Positions 9,736-16,999 are shown, counted from the first letter of the stretch. The stretch: 18,747 bases of DNA from Sphingomonadales bacterium (GCA_016704425.1 JADJAC010000001.1:1-18747), one strand, 5' to 3'. A program made the numbers and translations. The notes: a model not told the origin generated them from the sequence alone.

Positions 9736-9764
9736 TTGACGCGTTGGAAATGCATGGATAGAAG
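9736..9764 (+). promoter_or_regulatory. predicted sigma-70-type promoter of lexA
   Basis: TTGACG (9736-9741) and TAGAAG (9759-9764) are separated by 17 bases. This gives 5/6 and 4/6 matches to the consensus hexamers. The pair sits between two SOS boxes, the second of which overlaps the edge of the -10 and the expected start point. Confidence 0.6.
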
Positions 9765-9778
9765 TTCCGTGTTCGTTC
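9764..9778 (+). promoter_or_regulatory. LexA (SOS) box 2 upstream of lexA
   Basis: GTTC-CGTGTTC-GTTC is a second exact GTTC-N7-GTTC operator, in direct orientation. It lies just downstream of the predicted -10 and 18 bases before the lexA ATG, where bound LexA would block transcription initiation. Confidence 0.82.
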
Positions 9779-9796
9779 CCCATTGAGGCACCTGCG

Positions 9797-10481
9797 ATGC
9801 TGACCCGCAAACAACATGAGCTGCTTTGTTTTATTCATGACCGGCTCTCCGATACTGGTGTCTCGCCTTCGTTCGAAGAAATGAAGGAAGCACTCGATCT
9901 CAAGTCCAAATCCGGCGTGCATCGGCTGATTTCGGCGCTTGAGGAGCGCGGCTTCATCCGCCGGCTGGCCAATCGCGCGGGCGCTCGAAGTTGTTCGGAT
10001 GCCTGATCGCGGCGGAGAAACACGGCCTGTATCGTCAACCAACGTTGTCAATCTCGCGCCGAAGACGATGGCACCGAAGGGCAAGCCGATTGCTGCCAAC
10101 GACGTTTATGAAATTCCCCTGCATGGCCGGATCGCGGCGGGCATGCCGATTGAGGCGCTCGAGGGTCAGGCGACACTGGCCGTTCCGGCAGCGTTGCTGG
10201 GCTCAGGCGAACATTTTGCGCTGGAAGTGTCCGGAGATTCTATGGTTGAGGCCGGGATTCTGGACGGCGATTTCGCTCTGATCCGCAAGGCGGACACGGC
10301 GCGGGAAGGCGAAATCATTGTGGCGCTGGTCGATGATTCCGAAGCGACGCTCAAATATTTCCGTCGCGAAGGTTCGATGGTGCGGCTCGATCCTGCAAAC
10401 CGGGCCTATCAGCCGCAGCGCTATGCGCCGAACCAGGTTCGCGTACAGGGGCTTTTGGCCGGACTGTTGCGTCGGTATTGA
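9797..10481 (+). CDS. lexA: LexA SOS repressor, one frameshift
   Basis: Repressor of DNA-damage genes that cleaves itself when bound to RecA filaments. ATG 9797 follows TTGAGGC (GAGG 9785-9788). The N-terminal winged helix-turn-helix is MLTRKQHELLCFIHDRL, then TGVSPSFEEMKEALDLKSK and SGVHRLISALEERGFIRRL. After a frame change near 9975 the linker leads to YEIPLHGRIAAGMPIEA, containing the Ala-Gly autocleavage bond. The S24-type protease domain has EVSGDSMVEAGILDGD (nucleophile Ser) and DSEATLKYFRREG (catalytic Lys). It ends LLAGLLRRY at TGA 10479-10481. The length of about 228 residues suits alphaproteobacterial LexA. Two SOS boxes indicate autoregulation. Confidence 0.96.
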
Positions 10482-10486
10482 GCGAT

Positions 10487-10503
10487 TGGCGGGTGCGCCG
10501 CCA
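10487..10503. terminator. hairpin between convergent lexA and comEC (weak terminator candidate)
   Basis: TGGCGG-GTGCG-CCGCCA is a perfect 6-bp GC-rich stem starting 6 bases after the lexA stop, in the convergent gap with comEC. There is no T-tract on either side, so intrinsic termination is not well supported. Confidence 0.35.
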
Positions 10504-11763
10504 GGGATGATCGTCTCCGGGTGAAAGGACGCTTTCGATTTCCGGTGCGTCAAGACTGATCGCCAATCCGCCGGTTTTCAGGATCTGCCTTTTATCCAGT
10601 TTCAGCCATTTTGGCCTGCAGCTTTGCGGCAAGCTTCGGTCACTCACTACGATATCGGCGACCTCGCATAGCTCCGCAAGGCCAGGGCGGGAAAGTGGAT
10701 ATGGGCTTCGGGTCGCAACAATCCGCCAGGTTCGGCCGCCTCGGATCAGCGATACAAGGCAGATGTCCCGGCTGCACCGTGCTCCTGAAACACCGTCCAG
10801 ATCGACAAGAGGGTCAAGTTCGCCGGATCGACCGGCAAGCACCTCCCGCATATAATCTCCAGTCCGGGAGCGCAGTAATGCCACGTGACCGTCATTGACA
10901 CGAACCGCAAGATGGCGCCCGTCTCCACTGATGAGCAGGTCCGGTTTTGGCAAAGTCGCAGCGAGCAATGCGCCGCCCGCAAATGGCAACAATCCAAACC
11001 AGCGGGGCGCACTGCGCCAAAGCAGAATCCAGAGACCGCCAGACAGCATTGCACCAAAAGCAACGCTGGATATCGAGGGCAAAGTCGCCACGGCGCCGGG
11101 GAAGGTCGATACTTTTCGTGCAATCCAGAGCAGGAGATCAAGGCTTTGGCCGGTTGCCCACCAGAAAGGCGCACCTAGACCGATAGCGTCAAGCAACAGC
11201 GCCAACGCCTCGAGCGGCATGACAATGAATGTCGTCAGCGGAATCGCAACGACATTGGCAAGCGCTCCGTAAAGCCCGGACTTGTGGAAGTGGAAAAGGG
11301 CAATTGGAGCCAGAACCAGCTCGACCACGATGCCGGTCAACAGCAGCGAAAGAATTGCGCGGATCAAACGTGCAATCACGCCTTCATCCCTCCGCATCGT
11401 CGCTGCGCGTACCCGGGGATGCTCGTGCAGGGCAACGATTGCGGTAATGGCAGCGAAGCTCAGCTGGAAACTCGCCCCAACGAGCGATTCGGGCCAGATC
11501 AGGAGCACAACCAAGGCGCCCGTCGCGACGAGCCTGAGCGTCATCGCTTCGCGGCCGAGCGCAAGGCCGACAAGGACGAGCAATGCGGCAATGCAGGCAC
11601 GTATGGTCGGAACTTCCGCCCCCGTAAGCAGGGTGTAACCAATGCCTGCCAGCGCTGCCATTCCGGCCGAAACCAGAACAAGCGGCGCCCGCAGCGCGAG
11701 CCACGGACTGAGGGCGAGGAGCCTGAGCGTCAGGAACATGGTTGCAGCCACAACCGCGGTGAT

Positions 11764-11768
11764 GTGAA
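11764..11768. repeat. 5-bp target-site duplication, left copy
   Basis: GTGAA at the junction between comEC and the mobile block, matched by the identical GTGAA at 16195-16199. On the minus strand it encodes the end of the comEC Leu-His codons in SGLH. Confidence 0.82.
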
Positions 11769-12300
11769 ATCTTCTCCATCATGAAGACGGCGGCATCGGT
11801 CAGGGCCACTTCCATTTCGAGGGCGAACGCGCACAGGGTGGCAATGCGTCGCACTTCATCCAGCCTCGACAAATGCTGCGCGCTCATGATCGCCGCTTCG
11901 CGCGCCATGACGGCGTAGCGGTTGGCGTGAATGGTGCGAGCCCGGTTTGGCTCGATGGCCAAGCTACGGGTAATCTCCAGTCTGTCGATCACCGAAGCGA
12001 GATTGCTGGCGCTTGGCGATTCCGGATATTCACGCAGCCACGTCAACGTCGTTCTGCCTGGGCCCCGTCCCGCGACCAGCAATTGTGCGAGATTGTCTTT
12101 CTGTTCAGCAGAAAGGTCCCGCGCTATTCCGGCATAGGCAGATTTTCGCATACGGGCACGAGCGACCAGTGCAATGCGCTCGAACGTATCGCTTGCCGGC
12201 AAGGTGACATTGTTGTCGCGCATGGCTCGCACCATTGCCATGACAATCGCCTCGCCCCTGTCGGTCGATGCCGCTGCATCGACGGCGATTTCGAACAGCG
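11769..12300 (-). pseudogene. tnpA: Tn3-family transposase (tnpA) fragment, truncated at both ends
   Basis: An open minus-strand frame of about 177 codons from the IS6 border to the comEC junction. It matches the N-terminal (DUF4158-like) region of Tn3-family transposases: EIAVDAAASTDRGEAIVMAM, TLPASDTFERIALVARAR, YAGIARDLSAEQKDNLAQLL, TTLTWLREYPESPSASNL, ANRYAVMAREAAIMSAQHLS, RRIATLCAFALEMEVALTDA and the last residues VFMMEKI. Full TnpA is about 1,000 residues, so only an internal piece remains, without the DDE catalytic core. The 5' side was cut by the IS6 element and the 3' side ends at the comEC junction. I see no Tn3 inverted repeat, resolvase or res site in the window. Confidence 0.82.
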
Positions 12301-12314
12301 GGCTCTGTTGCAAA
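12301..12314 (+). repeat. IS6-family left terminal inverted repeat
   Basis: GGCTCTGTTGCAAA, perfect inverted copy of 13167-13180. Confidence 0.93.
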
Positions 12315-12365
12315 CTCTGACACGGTTTCCAAGATTGGGCTCATGTACTGTCAAGGTCAGTTGCG

Positions 12366-13082
12366 ATGAACGATTTCAAAGGACGGCATTTTACCGGCGA
12401 GGTCATCCTATGGGCGGTGCGCTGGTATTGTCGATACGGCATCAGCTACCGTGATCTCGAGGAAATGCTGTCCGAGCGTGGGATCGATGTCGATCATACG
12501 ACGATCTATCGCTGGGTGCAGCGCTACGCGCCGGAGATGGAGAAGCGTCTCCGCTGGTTCTGGCGGCGCGGCTTTGATCCGAGCTGGCGTCTGGATGAGA
12601 CCTACGTAAAGGTGCGGGGCAAATGGACCTACCTGTACCGGGCGGTCGACAAACGGGGCGACACGATTGATTTCTATCTGTCATCGACACGCAGCGCCAA
12701 AGCGGCGAAGCGCTTTCTGGGCAAAGCTCTTCGTGGCCTGAAGGACTGGGAAAAGCCGGCCAAACTCAATACCGACAAGGCACCCAGCTACGGCGCAGCA
12801 ATCGCTGAGCTGAAACGCGAAGGCAAACTGGCGGCGGAAACCGAGCACCGGCAGGTGAAATATCTGAACAACGTGCTCGAGGCCGACCACGGCAAGCTGA
12901 AGATGCTGATCAAGCCGGTACGTGGCTTCAAGTCGATGCCAACGGCCTACGCCACGATCAAGGGCTTCGAGGTCATGCGCGCCCTACGCAAAGGACAGGC
13001 CCAGGCATGGTGCCTGCAGCCAGGTATCATGGGGGAGGTGCGCCTGGTTGAAAGAGCATTCGGAATTGGACCCTCGGCCTGA
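12366..13082 (+). CDS. tnp: IS6-family DDE transposase, intact
   Basis: Transposase of the enclosing IS, 238 residues in one unbroken frame. The start MNDFKGRHFTGEVILWAVRW and the helix-turn-helix region ISYRDLEEMLSERGIDVDHT are typical of IS6/IS26-type enzymes. The catalytic acidic residues are visible in SWRLDETYVKVRGKWTYLYR (first D), LNTDKAPSYGAAIAEL (second D) and NNVLEADHGKLKMLIKPVRG (E). The conserved tail is TAYATIKGFEVMRALRKGQA. The frame is intact while most single-copy genes around it carry indels. Deeper coverage of a multi-copy element could explain that. Confidence 0.95.
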   Translation: MNDFKGRHFTGEVILWAVRWYCRYGISYRDLEEMLSERGIDVDHTTIYRWVQRYAPEMEKRLRWFWRRGFDPSWRLDETYVKVRGKWTYLYRAVDKRGDTIDFYLSSTRSAKAAKRFLGKALRGLKDWEKPAKLNTDKAPSYGAAIAELKREGKLAAETEHRQVKYLNNVLEADHGKLKMLIKPVRGFKSMPTAYATIKGFEVMRALRKGQAQAWCLQPGIMGEVRLVERAFGIGPSA

Positions 13083-13166
13083 CCGAAACCATGATTATGC
13101 TCAATAAGCATTTCGCCAATGCTGCCTAATCCCCAACTGGGTGACGCCGCGCGGCCGTGCCCCATG

Positions 13167-13180
13167 TTTGCAACAGAGCC
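13167..13180 (-). repeat. IS6-family right terminal inverted repeat
   Basis: TTTGCAACAGAGCC, perfect reverse complement of the left repeat at 12301-12314. Confidence 0.93.
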
Positions 13181-13435
13181 CGACTGAGCAAAGCAGCCTG
13201 TGGCAAGGATCAGGAAGATCGTGGTCGACATCAGTGGCAGGAGGGCCTGGATGAAGCCGAGCGCGACCATGAGAACCCCAGCGCGAGTAAGCTCGCCCCG
13301 GCCTGCCGTGACAGCGGTCGCGCCGGGGGACATGGTCGTCTCAGATGTTCGGTCACCAGCGCACGCACCCGGGCGAAGGCGACTTCGACCCCGGCGATGC
13401 GGCGAGCCAGTGTCGGAGCCTCCCACAAGGCGATC
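13181..13435 (-). pseudogene. unknown gene truncated by the IS6 element
   Basis: Sequence between the SDR stop and the IS6 right end, on the same strand as the SDR. Two overlapping frames look protein-like. One reads IALWEAPTLARRIAGVEVAF and continues ARVRALVTEHLRR. The other, with an ATG near 13334 (MSPGATAVTAGRGELTRAG), has a strongly hydrophobic stretch VLMVALGFIQALLPLMSTTI ending FLILATGCFAQSG at the IS border. They could be one gene with a frameshift or two overlapping starts. The hydrophobic helix suggests a membrane protein. I do not recognise the family. The 3' part has been lost to the IS6 junction. Confidence 0.45.
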
Positions 13436-14362
13436 TCAGCCTGCCGTATACCCCCCGTCAATCACAAGCTTCTGGCCCGTAACAAGGAAGATCGTCCGAC
13501 ATCAGGAAGACTGCGGGCTTGGCAATTTCGACAGGAACGCCCATGCGACCACCAAACTTGCCCCGTGGAACGATATCGGCCTGTTCTACCGGGTCGTTGC
13601 AGAGCGGGTGCAGTGCCGCCACTTGGGTGAAGTCGAAAGCATCTATTGCCAGCGTCTTCTCTTTTGCCAACTCGCCCTTATCGGCATTGACCGCAGCCTG
13701 AAACAAGGGGTCATGATATAGCCCGGGTTCACCGTATTAACGCGAATGCCATATTCCGCCAGTTGAAGAGCCAAGGCCTTCGACAGGCCGACGACGCCAT
13801 GCTTGCCCATCGTATATTGAATCGCGTTGAAGCGATCGATTAGCACATCGCCCGTGTCCGGGTTCACGACCTTGGGGCGACCGACGACACCGTGAATACT
13901 GGATACCAGCACGATGGAGCCTTTCGTGCCGTGCTTGATCATTAGACGCGAACCGTAGAGGGCGGTGTGGAAAACTCCGTCCTCATTGATGCTTTGAATG
14001 AACTTACGGGATTTCAGGACGGCTTCCGGATCCTTGTCGAAATCCTCGGCCGTTGCCACCCCGGCATTGGCCATAACAGCATCGACGCGGCCATAGGTCT
14101 TTTCGGTGATATCGAACAGCTTTTCGACATCCTTCGGCTCTCTTACATCTGTATGGACATAGAGAGCGCGTCCGGTGCCGTATTGTTCGTTCAGGCTTTT
14201 CGCGAAGGCTTCTCCCAGTTCGTCGTTGATATCGGAGATGACGACTCCCGCAGCCCCTTCTGCCAGAGCTTCGCGAACCGTTGCCGATCCAATGGAATCA
14301 TATCCCGGGATCGCAGAGACCGAGCCCGTCACCACGACAACTTTATCGTTTAGCTTACCCAT
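13436..14362 (-). CDS. short-chain dehydrogenase/reductase (SDR), cargo of the mobile block, two frameshifts
   Basis: NAD(P)-dependent Rossmann-fold oxidoreductase, substrate unknown. ATG 14362 follows a strong AAAGGAG (14371-14377) at an 8-nt spacing. The N-terminal cofactor loop is unusual: VVVTGSVSAIPGYDSIGSA carries extra residues compared with the usual TGxxxGIG. Later motifs are regular: DINDEL after strand 2, VMANAGVAT (NNAG-type), IVLVSSIHGVVG (catalytic Ser), QYTMGKHGVVGLSKALA (YxxxK) and IRVNTVNPGYIMTP. After a missing base near 13716 come AAVNADKGELAKEK and KPAVFLMSDD, and after another near 13490 LVTGQKLVIDGGYTAG at the TGA 13438-13436. The length of about 308 is longer than the usual 250. 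Codons look more A/T-ending than in the trp genes, which fits outside origin. It is co-oriented with and downstream of the IS1380 transposase. Confidence 0.87.
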
Positions 14363-14370
14363 GTAGACTT

Positions 14371-14377
14371 CTCCTTT
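14371..14377 (-). promoter_or_regulatory. ribosome binding site of the SDR gene
   Basis: AAAGGAG on the minus strand, 8 bases before ATG 14362, fixes that start. In the rest of the gap to the IS1380 end (14378-14524) a TATACT hexamer occurs but I find no good -35 at the right distance, so the promoter is not assigned. Confidence 0.7.
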
Positions 14378-14524
14378 AGTTAGGTTGGGGTGACGCAAAT
14401 ATTGCGTGCCGCCACTGTTTGCATGCGCCTGAGTATATCTTTCTCACCTAGTTGTGGATCGCCTGAATCGGTGGTCCCCCAAGCGTTCAGACCGTGCCCC
14501 GTCCAATCGCTCTGCAGCCCTAAG

Positions 14525-14540
14525 CCGACATTCCCCAAGT
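14525..14540 (+). repeat. IS1380-family inverted repeat, transposase-distal (IRR), bypassed
   Basis: CCGACATTCCCCAAGT differs from the other end at two positions. It is internal to the mobile block and has no matching target duplication, as expected if the transposase skipped it. Confidence 0.78.
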
Positions 14541-14745
14541 GGCCTGCCGCTTGACTTCAAGATCGCCTGATTTTGCTCGCTGGGCAAGCGTTTTTCGCCC
14601 CGAGCGGTGTCTGTCGTCGCGCAAACGGCCGAAGTCGGGTGGATCAAGCCTCGAACCCGCAGCATTCTGGCCCGGCAGAGCCGCTTTTCCGCGCGGCAGA
14701 CGGACCTGTCCTGCCGCTTTCGTTCAGCTTGGGCATGGATCGTGG

Positions 14746-16100
14746 TCATGCGCATAGCGGTGGCGCTCGCAATCGGCGGATAGCGGCGAGGATGGCGCGT
14801 ACCATCGTGCCGGTGACAGCGACCTCGGCCAGCTGGAAGGTGATGGTGCGGGCGTGACGGACCACACGTGCCCCGATCTTGATCAGCTTCAGTTGCAGGC
14901 TGGTCAACGACCAGTCGGCCATGGCCTCGGGCAGCTCGATGCAGCGCAAGAAGGTGGCCAGGTTGTACGCCAGGGCGTGCAGTTGCAGCCGCACCTCATT
15001 GTCGCGGAACTTCCGGCACGACAGCCGCGTCCAGCGAAAGGCGTATTTGCCCTCTTTGATGTGCTGCTCGGCGGTGCCGCGCTGGTTGTAGAACCGCACC
15101 ACCCAGTCCGGCTCCATCGGCAGGTTGGTGACGATGAAGCCGACACGCGGGAACAGTTCGCCCGGATGCCATTCGATCTTGGCGATCACCCGGCGTTCCT
15201 TGTCCCAGGACGCCGCCTGATACTCGAATTCCTCGAAGAACCGCTTGACCTTGGTCAGTGACGGCCGCCCGACAGGGCGCGTTAGCCGATTCGCGATCTT
15301 GTCCTTGGAGGACCGCGTTTGCGGGCAGCCGGATGGCGTAGAAGAACCGCGCTTCTTCCAATCGCTCATAGATCGCCGGGATCGCGTAGGCAGCATCGGC
15401 CCGGAAGAACCTGCCACCAAGGTCGCGCTCCGCGTAGCGCAATGACGGGGTCGAGAACATCACGCCAGCCATCGGCGCTGTGGACGTTGCCATGGCGCAG
15501 GGCGCAGCGTTCCAGCATCCCGAACTGGTTGAACAGAAAGTTGGGGTGATAGCAGCTACAGTCGAAATGGCCATTCCAGGCGGACCCTTCCTGGTCGCCA
15601 TGGGTCGGGCTGACCGAGCTGTCCATGTCCAGAACGATGTACTTCAGCCCGTTCCGGTCATGGAGCCGGTCGATCCATTGCCCGTTCAGGTCGGCCAGCG
15701 CGGCACGGTTCCCGGCCAGAGCCAGCGTCTCGGTCTCGAACCGTCCCATCTGCGATGCCGAGGCCGCTTGTGCATCGACCGCTCTGCCGCCGACAACTTG
15801 GCGCATGACCGGATCGCAGGCGAGACGGTTGGCGTCGTTGACATCCTCGTATCCGGCCAGCCGCCCAAAGACTGATTGCCGGAACAGGCCGTCGAGCCGA
15901 TGGACCGTGTTCTTGCCAGAGCGAGTATCGCGCAGCGCCGCTGACGCCAAATCGGACAACCCGAGCGCGTCATCAAGCTCGCGCATCACCAGAAGGCCGC
16001 CGTCGGAACTGAGCTGCGTGCCGCGAAATTCCAGCCGCACGCGAGGGTCGAAATCCACCCGATCTGCCCGTTGCAAGCCCGCACCCTCTGGGTGATCCAT
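14746..16100 (-). CDS. tnp: IS1380-family DDE transposase, two frameshifts
   Basis: Transposase of the enclosing IS, about 450 residues, starting at ATG 16100 (MDHPEGAGLQRADRVDFDPR). Family signs: FRGTQLSSDGGLLVMRELDD near the N-terminus, SGKNTVHRLDGLFRQSVFGR, YIVLDMDSSVSPTHGDQEGS with the first catalytic Asp, and FDCSCYHPNFLFNQFGMLE. After a frame change near 15437 comes ERDLGGRFFRADAAYAIPAI with the second Asp. After another near 15312 come WHPGELFPRVGFIVTNLP, RGTAEQHIKEGKYAFRWTRL with the catalytic Glu region, and VRLQLHALAYNLATFLRC. It ends RRLRAPPLCA at 14746. The frameshifts look like consensus errors. If they are real, the element is now immobile. Confidence 0.9.
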
Positions 16101-16178
16101 GAGACGCGCTCCTCGCAGCCTTCAACACCATGTTTTATATAGGAAATATAATGGTCAGGACAGCGAAATCAGCGCCTT

Positions 16179-16194
16179 ACTTGGGAAATGTGGG
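16179..16194 (-). repeat. IS1380-family inverted repeat, transposase-proximal (IRL), outer edge of the block
   Basis: CCCACATTTCCCAAGT on the minus strand, immediately next to the GTGAA repeat and the comEC codons for SISGLH. Confidence 0.82.
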
Positions 16195-16199
16195 GTGAA
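16195..16199. repeat. 5-bp target-site duplication, right copy
   Basis: GTGAA directly outside the IS1380 repeat, identical to 11764-11768 at the far border of the mobile block. Confidence 0.82.
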
Positions 16200-16999
16200 G
16201 GCCACTGATCGACAGGAGATGCGTGAGCCCGCTTGCGCGCATTGCATCCTCATCCTCCTGCGAGATCCCTCCGCGATCACCGGTCGCAAAGGCTGCAGCA
16301 ATCCCGCCTGCACTGCCAGCAAGTCGATCATGGACGTGCATGGTGATCCGTTCTCTCAGTCCTGCGCTGGCTCGTATTGAGGGCCGAGCCGGCGGAGCGG
16401 ATCGAGAGCCTTTCCCGCACCGCCAATTTGTTTGAACCACGCCGCGCGGGCAAGAATCATATCCTCCCGGTATCGCCGGGTCGGGCGGCGGCACCAACCT
16501 GGCACGAATTGCGACGTCCTCCCCGGCAACAAGGTCCGGAACCAGCTTGTCGGCATCGACCGACACCCCTGATCCTCGGCGGGAGGCCTTGGCCAGCGAC
16601 GGGCGCGAGTAGCAGGCGGCTTCCATCCCTTCCGTGGAGCGCCTCGATCGAGTGAACTCGGGAAGAGAACTGCACTACCATTGGCCGCTCGATGCGGGAT
16701 GTGGCGACCTTTTCGCTTCTGATCCAGACCAGCCCGCAACCGCCGGTCATGCAGAGACCAACCCACAGCAACGCCGGTGCAGACCGTCGGCAAGATCGCA
16801 GGTTGCGGCTGCGACAGCAAGCCGATACCCGCCGCGATAATTGCAGCCCATGCCAGACGAGATCGGTTGCAAACCAGAGCCCGATCCCCAAACCGAACAT
16901 CACTGGCAGCCAAAGCGCCAGTTGATCGCACTCGCGTTCAAGCCAGCTCGATCTGGTCAAAGCATTTGCCCAGCCCCCTTGAAGGTGTGCAATTGCCAT
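16195..16999 (-). pseudogene. comEC: comEC 5' part (N-terminal region), cut by the mobile block, frameshifted
   Basis: Start of ComEC on the minus strand. ATG 16999 follows GGAG (17008-17011) at an 8-nt spacing. The N-terminus has helices LALWLPVMFGLGIGLWFATD and AAIIAAGIGLL, then the DUF4131-like domain (GCGLVWIRSEKVATSRIERP, VQFSSRVHSIEALHGRDGSR, ADKLVPDLVAGEDVAIRARL). The competence domain opens with FATGDRGGISQEDEDAMRAS and GLTHLLSISGLH, where it is broken off; the next codons (PTFPK, stop) come from the IS1380 end. Four or five frame changes occur between 16890 and 16380. It diverges from gltX by 45 bases or fewer. The remainder of the gene is at 10351-11768. Confidence 0.92.

Larger units (their letters stand above)
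10351..11768 (-). pseudogene. comEC: comEC 3' part (C-terminal two-thirds), separated from its 5' part by a mobile block
   Basis: ComEC forms the inner-membrane channel for single-stranded DNA in natural transformation. This piece picks up exactly at the interrupted codons with H-ITAVVAATMFLTLRLLAL. It runs through the multi-helix competence domain (GIGYTLLTGAEVPTIRACIA, PESLVGASFQLSFAAITAIV, HKSGLYGALANVVAIPLTTF) and into a metallo-hydrolase-like C-terminal part (KPDLLISGDGRHLAVRV, LAELCEVADIVVSDRSL, LKTGGLAISLDAP). The open frame extends to 10351 and overlaps convergent lexA by about 130 bases. I think the true end lies near 10490-10500 (GDDHPWRRTRQ) and a small frame error extends it. The other part is at 16195-16999. 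The split should abolish function unless the block excises precisely. Confidence 0.9.
12301..13180 (+). mobile_element. IS6-family insertion sequence (IS6100-like), complete, 880 bp
   Basis: Perfect 14-bp terminal inverted repeats, GGCTCTGTTGCAAA at 12301-12314 and its complement at 13167-13180, enclose one transposase gene. Length and ends match IS6100 as I remember it, but identity cannot be tested here. IS6 elements make 8-bp target duplications. The flanks here are GAACAGCG on the left and CGACTGAG on the right, so none is present. The two sides belong to unrelated genes (Tn3 tnpA and an unknown gene), which points to an IS6-mediated deletion or replicon-fusion junction. Confidence 0.92.
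11769..16194. mobile_element. 4,426-bp transposition unit inserted in comEC, apparently mobilised by its IS1380-family element
   Basis: The block is bounded by GTGAA direct repeats. Deleting it with one repeat rejoins comEC as LSISGLH-ITAVV in frame, so its borders are exact to the base. From right to left it holds an IS1380-family element with its upstream inverted repeat at the outer edge, an SDR gene, a truncated unknown gene, a complete IS6-family element and a Tn3-family tnpA fragment. The left edge has no recognisable inverted repeat. The sequence reading inward from 11769 (ATCTTCTCCATCATGA) matches the IS1380 end at only a few positions. In ISEcp1, the well-studied IS1380-family member, the transposase can skip the distal repeat, use a poor substitute further out, and leave 5-bp duplications. 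This block has that architecture. The mechanism is inferred; the borders are seen. Confidence 0.75.
14525..16194 (-). mobile_element. IS1380-family insertion sequence, 1,670 bp
   Basis: Bounded by imperfect 16-bp inverted repeats: CCGACATTCCCCAAGT at 14525-14540 and, read inward from the right, CCCACATTTCCCAAGT at 16194-16179 (14 of 16 identical). The size matches the 1.6-1.7 kb of the family. The transposase is on the minus strand, so the right repeat is the transposase-proximal one (IRL by convention) and the left is IRR. The element's own flanks (CTAAG left, GTGAA right) do not match. The right flank instead matches the far-left border of the larger block at 11764-11768. Confidence 0.85.

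Noticed and set aside
9356..10099. 247-codon minus-strand open frame across moeA and lexA
   Set aside because: It is antisense to two certain genes and covers the SOS boxes; no domain is visible.
11769..12300. A Tn3-family transposon as the element that inserted into comEC
   Set aside because: Tn3 elements also give 5-bp duplications, but no terminal inverted repeat is present at 11769 and the tnpA fragment is internal. The only true element end at a border is the IS1380 repeat.
12301..16194. A composite transposon flanked by two IS elements
   Set aside because: The two IS elements are of different families (IS6 and IS1380), and the outer border on the left lies beyond the IS6 element.
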